Assembly: GCA_964449305.1 (NCBI GenBank)
Contig: CAYUYM010000125.1
Coordinates: 1-10,582 of the forward strand
Origin: CAYUYM01 sp964449305
GTDB taxonomy: Bacteria; Bacteroidota; Ignavibacteria; SZUA-365; CAYQST01
Reading direction: 5' to 3'
DNA length: 10,582 nucleotides
Part shown: positions 6,417-10,582 of the stretch, in pieces
Layout of the letters: each line of letters begins with the position of its first letter
How positions within the stretch are numbered: the first letter of the stretch is position 1
Translations under genes and position numbers: made by a program
Notes under the pieces: generated by a model
The model's database searches: none
What the model was told of the DNA's origin: nothing
Seen by the model: the letters and a program-made list of their open reading frames with translations, nothing else

Positions 6417-8761
6417 GCGTTCGCGACACACCATTCTTCCGATCCTTCAATGCCAGACTCACCGCCGCCAAGACAAGCGGCTCGGTGCGGCTGCTCATCT
6501 TCGTGGGTGTGGTGACCATCACGGCCCTTTTCTTTCCCAAGGGCAACTCGCACACCTACAGCTACCTCGAGGGCAGCATCTGGAACGAGGAGGACCTCAT
6601 CGCGCAGTTCTCCTTCCCTGTCTACCGCAATCCGGACGACGTGGAACGGGAACGGCGCACCCTGCTCGACAGCCTGCCGCAGAGCTTCAACCACATCGAC
6701 CGTCCTGATGCCGCCCTCCGCGACAGCATCACCGGCATGTTTCGTCCACTGGAGGGCGCCCTGGAGACCGCCGGGCGGGCCGCCGGCACGGATGCACCGC
6801 TGGTGCTTGCCGACAGCCTGCGTGCCGCCGCTGCACGCCTGCGCTTCCCTCTCACGCTGAACCAGGATCAATGGGTGACGCTGGCCCAGGAGTTCCTGGC
6901 CCCCATCACGCGTGCACTGCGCCGGGAGGCGCTGACGCGGTCGGTGATGTTGCTGGCGCAGAGCCTGCACGAGGTGGAGCGCATCGGCCTGCTCGACATC
7001 CTGAAGGCGGACATCCGTCAGAAAGAGGTCGCGCTCCGCATGGGAAACATCGAGGAACTGCATCTCCGCGATGCCTTCCTGGACCGCAACGATGTGGCCG
7101 ACCACCTCACGAAGTGGTTCGCGGTGAACAGCTCGCTCACACCACCGCAGCAGGAGCTGCACGTGGCACTGGCCATGCAACTGGCCGCCCCCAACGTCAC
7201 CTTCAATGCAGAGAACACCGAGATCGCCCGGGCCGCAGCGCTGGACCGCATACCGCGGACGAAGGGCATCGTGAAGCAGAACGAGCGCATCATCGGGCGG
7301 CATGAGCGCCTCACGGCCGAGGTGATCGAAAAGCTCGAGTCCTGGCAGCGCGAGCGGACGAACCGCATGGGGGATGTGGAACTCGTGTTGCAGACAGCGG
7401 GCAAGGTGGGGCACATCGCCGCAATCCTGTTTCTCCTGATCATCTTTCTCCACCAGTTCCGCCGGTCGGTGTTCCTCGACAACAGGAAGCTTCTGGTGAT
7501 CGCCATTGTGATCACCATCGAGGCGTTTCTCGCATGGCTGTCGTTCACCATCCCGATCTCCGCACCACTGCAGTTCCTCATCCTCGTCCCCATGGCGTCG
7601 ATGCTGCTCACCATCGTGTTTGATTCGCGGCTGGCCTTCTACGCCACGGTGGTGGTGGCCATGCTGGCCGGAGCACTGCGCGGCAACGACTTCTCCATCA
7701 TGCTCGCCTCCATCCTCGGCGGATCGATGGCGCTCTACACCGTGCGCGACATCAAGTACCGCACACAGATCTTCCGCTCGCTCCTCTTCATCTTCCTCGG
7801 CTACGCCTTCGCCATCGTCATCGACGGCATGCAGCGCTCGCTCGAGCCTGGCGTGATCACCACGCAGCTCGCCTATGCGCTGGCGAACGCGATCGTGTCA
7901 CCGATCATGACCTACGGCCTGCTCATCTTCTTCGAGAAGGTGTTCGGCATCACGACGGATCTCACACTGCTCGAGCTGTCGGACTTCAACCACCCGCTGC
8001 TGCGCAGGCTTTCGGAGCAGGCGCCGGGCACCTTCCACCACAGCATCGTGATGGGCACGCTGGCAGAGACGGCGGCAAAGGCCATCGGGGCGAACTCCAC
8101 GCTTGCGCGTGTCGGCGCGTACTATCACGACATCGGCAAGATGGAGGCGCCGGAGTTCTTCATCGAGAACCAGATGGGCAGCCGCAACATCCATGAGAAC
8201 CTGAAGCCGCGGCAGTCCGCCCAGATCATCATCAATCATGTGGTGCACGGCATCGAGCTCGGCCGGCGCCACCGCCTGCCCGAACACGTGCTCGAGTTCA
8301 TCCCCGCGCATCACGGCAATTCCATCGTGTCCTTCTTCTACGAGCTGGAGCGCGCCAACGCGCCCGACACACAGCCGGCGGACTTCCAGTACCCAGGCCC
8401 GCGGCCGCAGACCAAGGAGACGGCCATCGTGATGCTCGCCGACACGATCGAGGCCGCGGCCCGCGCCATCGAGGAACCGACGCGTGAGAAGATCGAACGC
8501 CTCATCGAGAGCATCGTGCAGAAGCGCCTCAACGATGGTGAGCTCGACGACTGCGAGCTGACGTTCAAGGACATCCAGAACATCAAGAAGAGCTTTCTCA
8601 ACATCCTGCTCGGGATCCATCACAACCGCATCAAGTATCCGACCGAGGAGGAGGCCCAGGCGGCCGCCAAGGTGGCCGAACGCACGGCCCGGCTGCTGCA
8701 GATGCCCTCGAGCGCCGAGTCCCTCGCCCGCCGCATCAAACAGATCAACCCCTTTGAATGA
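6413..8761 (+). CDS. pgpH: PgpH-type membrane HD phosphodiesterase (7TMR-HDED / 7TM / HD), probably c-di-AMP-degrading
   Basis: A 782-residue membrane protein with the three-part layout of PgpH/YqfF. One helix lies at about 24-42. An extracytoplasmic domain of about 290 residues (43-330, 7TMR-HDED type) follows. Several membrane helices run from about 332 to 520, and a cytoplasmic HD domain starts at NHPLLRRLSEQAPGTFHHSI. The metal-binding set is complete: His542/His543, His572-Asp573 in YYHDIGKM, His609, His633-His634, and Asp677 in MLADTIEAAAR. Characterised PgpH proteins cleave c-di-AMP to pApA, the extracellular part acting as sensor; that activity is inferred here by homology. At 782 residues it exceeds Firmicutes PgpH (just over 700). 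The start overlaps the HAD stop as ATGA without a Shine-Dalgarno, so translation is probably coupled. Neighbouring sodium symporters fit a role in osmotic control, but this is inference. Confidence 0.9.
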   Translation: MSVRDTPFFRSFNARLTAAKTSGSVRLLIFVGVVTITALFFPKGNSHTYSYLEGSIWNEEDLIAQFSFPVYRNPDDVERERRTLLDSLPQSFNHIDRPDAALRDSITGMFRPLEGALETAGRAAGTDAPLVLADSLRAAAARLRFPLTLNQDQWVTLAQEFLAPITRALRREALTRSVMLLAQSLHEVERIGLLDILKADIRQKEVALRMGNIEELHLRDAFLDRNDVADHLTKWFAVNSSLTPPQQELHVALAMQLAAPNVTFNAENTEIARAAALDRIPRTKGIVKQNERIIGRHERLTAEVIEKLESWQRERTNRMGDVELVLQTAGKVGHIAAILFLLIIFLHQFRRSVFLDNRKLLVIAIVITIEAFLAWLSFTIPISAPLQFLILVPMASMLLTIVFDSRLAFYATVVVAMLAGALRGNDFSIMLASILGGSMALYTVRDIKYRTQIFRSLLFIFLGYAFAIVIDGMQRSLEPGVITTQLAYALANAIVSPIMTYGLLIFFEKVFGITTDLTLLELSDFNHPLLRRLSEQAPGTFHHSIVMGTLAETAAKAIGANSTLARVGAYYHDIGKMEAPEFFIENQMGSRNIHENLKPRQSAQIIINHVVHGIELGRRHRLPEHVLEFIPAHHGNSIVSFFYELERANAPDTQPADFQYPGPRPQTKETAIVMLADTIEAAARAIEEPTREKIERLIESIVQKRLNDGELDDCELTFKDIQNIKKSFLNILLGIHHNRIKYPTEEEAQAAAKVAERTARLLQMPSSAESLARRIKQINPFE

Positions 8762-9681
8762 CGATGGAGGAGTTCGAGCGGGCGGTCCAGGAATTCCTGT
8801 CCTACATCTCCCTCGAGAAGGGACTCTCCGACAACACGCGTTCCGCCTACGGGCGGGATCTGGAGCGCTACCGCATCTGGCTGCGCGACGAGCGGCAACT
8901 CGGCGTGCCGTCGGCTGTGGGGGTGGAGGATGTGACAGCCTGCCTGGCCGCGATGCGCCACAGCGGCCTGAGTCCGCGCAGCATCGCGCGGTCGATCTCC
9001 GCGATACGGCATTTCCATCGCTTCCTGCTCGACGACGGAAGGGCGGAGGGCGATCCCACGGAGACGATCACCACACCGGCCACCGGACTGCACATCCCGA
9101 ACCACCTCACGCTCGACGAGGTGGAGCGCATGCTGGCCACCGCCGATGATTCCACACCGCTGCTGCTGCGGAACCGGTCAATGATGGAGACGCTCTACGC
9201 CACGGGGATGCGTGTGTCGGAGCTGGCGCACCTCAGTGTACACAACGTGCTCGCGGACGTGGAGCTGGTGCGCATCCTCGGCAAGGGATCGAAGGAGCGC
9301 ATCGTGCCCATCGGCGGGGCGGCACTGCACTGGCATGCCCGCTACATGAACGAGGCACGCCCGCGGCTCGTGCGTCGCCGCGTGACAGACGTCGTGTACC
9401 TCAACCACCATGGAGGGCCGATCACACGCGTCGGCATCTGGGGCATCATCCGCGCGCATGCCCGTGCGGCCGGCATCGAGCGCCCGATCCATCCGCATGT
9501 GCTGCGTCATACCTTCGCCACACATCTGATCGAGGGCGGAGCGGATCTGCGGGCCGTGCAGGAGATGTTGGGGCATGCCGACATCAGCACGACGCAGATC
9601 TACACGCATCTGACGAGCGACTTTCTCAAGGAGATGCACACCCGGTTCCACCCGCGGTCCAAGAGCCGCAGCCAAGCATGA
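8758..9681 (+). CDS. xerD: Tyrosine site-specific recombinase, XerD-like
   Basis: A 307-residue recombinase that, with or without a XerC partner, resolves chromosome dimers at dif during division. The N-terminal SAM-like core-binding domain covers about residues 3-95 (EKGLSDNTRSAYGRDL). The catalytic domain has all six active-site residues: Arg152 in ATGMRVSEL, Lys176 in GKGSKERIVP, His247 and Arg250 in HVLRHTFATHL, His273 in LGHADIS, and nucleophile Tyr282 in TQIYTH. Their spacing matches E. coli XerD exactly, offset by 3-4 residues, and the end (TRFHP) resembles XerD tails, so I favour XerD over XerC or a phage integrase. Its place inside a housekeeping operon also argues against a mobile element. 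The ATG at 8758 overlaps the pgpH stop (ATGA); a second ATG at 8764 is possible. No Shine-Dalgarno is evident at either. Confidence 0.92.
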   Translation: MTMEEFERAVQEFLSYISLEKGLSDNTRSAYGRDLERYRIWLRDERQLGVPSAVGVEDVTACLAAMRHSGLSPRSIARSISAIRHFHRFLLDDGRAEGDPTETITTPATGLHIPNHLTLDEVERMLATADDSTPLLLRNRSMMETLYATGMRVSELAHLSVHNVLADVELVRILGKGSKERIVPIGGAALHWHARYMNEARPRLVRRRVTDVVYLNHHGGPITRVGIWGIIRAHARAAGIERPIHPHVLRHTFATHLIEGGADLRAVQEMLGHADISTTQIYTHLTSDFLKEMHTRFHPRSKSRSQA

Positions 9682-9684
9682 GGT
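9680..9684 (+). promoter_or_regulatory. Shine-Dalgarno for tmk, overlapping the xerD stop
   Basis: GAGGT overlaps the last two bases of the xerD TGA and lies 4 nt before the tmk ATG at 9689. It supports that start and suggests that ribosomes leaving xerD feed into tmk. Confidence 0.6.
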
Positions 9685-9688
9685 CCCC

Positions 9689-10300
9689 ATGTTCATCACC
9701 TTCGAAGGCATCGACTACAGCGGAAAGACGACGCAGTACACCCTGCTGCTCAGGCGGCTTGTCCGGGACGGTGTGGCGCACCAGGCGGTGCGGGAGCCGG
9801 GGGGCACCACCATTTCGGAACGGATCCGTGAGCTTCTGCTCGACCGCCGCCACCTGCAGATGGAACCCGAGGCCGAACTGCTCCTCTTCTCCGCCGCCCG
9901 CGCACAGCTCGTGCGCGAGGTGATCCTCCCCGCCCTCCGGCGCGGTGTCACGGTGGTGGCCGACCGCTTCCACGATTCGTCGACGGCCTACCAGGGCTAC
10001 GGCCGCGGCATCCCGGTGGACGCCGTGCGGCAGATCCACGCGATGGCGACTGCGGGCCTCGAGCCCGATGTGACGCTGTTGTTCGACATCCCCGTGGAGG
10101 AGAGCCTCCGCCGCCGCAGCGGCTGCGAACTGGATCGGATGGAGACAGCCGACATGCGCTTCTTCGAGGCCGTGCGGCAGGGATTTCTCACGCTCGCCGC
10201 AGGGGAGCAGCAGCGCTTTGTGGTGCTCGACGGCATGCGCCCCATCGACGACCTGCACCAGGACGTGCTGCGCATCCTCGCCGAACGACGGAACAGATGA
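9689..10300 (+). CDS. tmk: Thymidylate kinase (dTMP kinase)
   Basis: A 203-residue cytosolic kinase that phosphorylates dTMP to dTDP with ATP, an essential step to dTTP. The P-loop is FEGIDYSGKTTQ (Gly7 to Thr14). The REPGGT motif with Glu36-Thr40 and the Asp92-Arg93 motif in VVADRFHDSSTAYQGYGRG are the usual dTMP-binding elements. The LID region RRRSGCELDRME (141-152) is arginine-rich, while the P-loop has no arginine, which is the bacterial type II arrangement. It is slightly shorter than the 213-residue E. coli enzyme but complete. The ATG follows the xerD stop by 7 nt with a GAGGT Shine-Dalgarno. It is the last gene in the run and is followed by a GC-rich hairpin. No holB or other frequent tmk partner follows within the window. 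Confidence 0.95.
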   Translation: MFITFEGIDYSGKTTQYTLLLRRLVRDGVAHQAVREPGGTTISERIRELLLDRRHLQMEPEAELLLFSAARAQLVREVILPALRRGVTVVADRFHDSSTAYQGYGRGIPVDAVRQIHAMATAGLEPDVTLLFDIPVEESLRRRSGCELDRMETADMRFFEAVRQGFLTLAAGEQQRFVVLDGMRPIDDLHQDVLRILAERRNR

Positions 10301-10305
10301 CCGTG

Positions 10306-10334
10306 GGGCCGGGGTGGACCCCTGCCTCCGGCCC
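10306..10334 (+). terminator. GC-rich hairpin just after tmk, possible operon terminator
   Basis: GGGCCGG (10306-10312) pairs perfectly with CCGGCCC (10328-10334). Two further inner pairs (G-U, G-C) give up to 9 bp around an 11-nt loop. It starts 6 nt after the tmk stop, where a terminator would be expected. There is no T-run after it (next bases tcagccgaag), so it is not a textbook intrinsic terminator. It could act through Rho, or simply protect the mRNA 3' end. Confidence 0.4.
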
Positions 10335-10354
10335 TCAGCCGAAGACCAGGCTGA
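10335..10354. repeat. Inverted repeat directly abutting the tmk hairpin
   Basis: TCAGCC (10335-10340) and GGCTGA (10349-10354) are perfect complements around an 8-nt loop, gaagacca. It starts on the base after the previous stem ends, so the two helices could stack coaxially in RNA. No T-run follows. Confidence 0.4.
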
Positions 10355-10361
10355 TCCCCTG

Positions 10362-10385
10362 ACAACCCGCCGCCAAGAAGGTTGT
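10362..10385. repeat. Third inverted repeat in the tail
   Basis: ACAACC (10362-10367) and GGTTGT (10380-10385) are perfect complements around a 12-nt loop. A second GGTTG copy at 10386-10390 could compete for the left arm. Confidence 0.35.
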
Positions 10386-10400
10386 GGTTGCCCACCTGCA

Positions 10401-10445
10401 CGGGCATGATGACGATGGGACACGCATGGTGCGCATGCGGGCATG
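10401..10445. repeat. Direct repeat CGGGCATG and cluster of four GCATG motifs
   Basis: CGGGCATG occurs at 10401-10408 and again at 10438-10445, each followed by A/T-T-G-like sequence. Two further GCATG copies lie between them (10424-10428, 10433-10437), making four in 42 nt. Their role is unknown; a protein-binding cluster upstream of the next promoter is one possibility. Confidence 0.35.
10423..10439. repeat. Inverted repeat with 5-nt loop
   Basis: CGCATG (10423-10428) and CATGCG (10434-10439) are perfect complements around the loop gtgcg. It overlaps the GCATG cluster, so it may be read either as an RNA hairpin or as a symmetric DNA site. Confidence 0.4.
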
Positions 10446-10469
10446 TTGGCGAAACGTTGTGCACCAACA
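10444..10469. repeat. Inverted repeat TGTTGG/CCAACA
   Basis: TGTTGG (10444-10449) pairs with CCAACA (10464-10469) across 14 nt that contain the palindrome AACGTT. The right arm could alternatively pair with GTTGG at 10501-10505, so two exclusive folds are possible. Confidence 0.35.
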
Positions 10470-10536
10470 GGACCTGCGCCTCACCGCCCCACGCAACACC
10501 GTTGGAATCTCTTCTCAAGCCATTTCCGCTTTTCGC

Positions 10537-10565
10537 TTGACTTTCCCCCCGCCCCGTTGTAGATT
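10537..10565 (+). promoter_or_regulatory. Sigma70-type promoter for a gene right of the window
   Basis: TTGACT (10537-10542) is followed by a 17-nt spacer and TAGATT (10560-10565). The -35 matches TTGACA at five of six positions, the -10 matches TATAAT at four of six, and the spacing is optimal. Transcription would start near 10572. It points rightward, and base composition turns AT-richer just here, as expected in a promoter region. The TA-nn-TT form of the -10 also resembles the -7 element of Bacteroidota-type promoters. The target gene is outside the window. Confidence 0.6.
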
Positions 10566-10582
10566 GTCTCCGGAATTTAACC

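Noticed and set aside
6254..7453. Open frame on the minus strand (399 codons) across the HAD/pgpH junction
   Set aside because: It spans two well-supported + genes, shows no motif or Shine-Dalgarno, and has shadow-like composition.
8758..9681. XerD-like gene as the integrase of a mobile element
   Set aside because: It is locked between pgpH and tmk by overlap and short spacing, matches XerD spacing at all six catalytic residues, and has no flanking att repeats, excisionase or tRNA.
10406..10540. Small + strand ORF of 44 codons in the tail (starts MMTMGHAWCACGH, four cysteines)
   Set aside because: It has no Shine-Dalgarno, its later codons are not GC-ending like the neighbouring genes, and it runs through several inverted repeats into the -35 box. 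The CxC and Cx4C spacing is probably chance.
10301..10582. tRNA, CRISPR array or riboswitch in the gene-free tail
   Set aside because: No T-loop (GGTTCGAATCC-like) or cloverleaf, no regularly spaced repeats, and no riboswitch core that I recognise. Only short stems and the GCATG cluster are present.

Overview
The window is a GC-rich stretch (clearly above 60% by eye) in which all eight recognisable genes lie on the + strand, nearly end to end. Order: ligA (5' end missing), a STAS-domain protein, two different sodium:solute symporters, a Cof-type HAD hydrolase, a PgpH-type 7TM-HD phosphodiesterase, a XerD-type tyrosine recombinase, and tmk. Only the last 282 bases hold no gene. The host is a bacterium: NAD+-dependent ligase, Xer recombinase and c-di-AMP phosphodiesterase are all bacterial. 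The style of the HD protein and the long second symporter, plus several genes lacking a clear Shine-Dalgarno, suggest the Bacteroidota/Chlorobi/Ignavibacteria (FCB) neighbourhood, possibly a GC-rich Ignavibacteria or Kapabacteria-like lineage. This is inference from recalled family resemblance, not a search.

Layout: 2-1963 DNA ligase; 1960-2301 STAS; 2308-3801 and 3788-5557 symporters; 5550-6416 HAD; 6413-8761 PgpH-like; 8758-9681 XerD; 9689-10300 thymidylate kinase. Five of the seven junctions overlap (4, 14, 8, 4 and 4 nt) and the other two have gaps of 6 and 7 nt. No internal promoter or terminator stands out, so the block reads as one long operon that began upstream of the window.

The cargo falls into two themes. 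LigA (nick sealing), XerD (chromosome dimer resolution) and Tmk (dTTP supply) serve DNA replication and maintenance. The symporter pair and the c-di-AMP phosphodiesterase suggest membrane transport and turgor or osmotic control; the STAS protein suggests a partner-switching regulatory input whose kinase and phosphatase are not here. Co-transcription is well supported; a functional link between the themes is only inferred.

The tail (10301-10582) contains five short inverted repeats within 165 nt of the tmk stop, a cluster of GCATG motifs, and at the far right a good sigma70-type promoter (TTGACT-17-TAGATT) pointing out of the window to an unseen gene. I found no CRISPR, IS element, tRNA or rRNA, and no clear new defence or mobile system. 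The main points to check are the structured tail, a reading-frame oddity in the first 35 bases of ligA, and the gene coupling.
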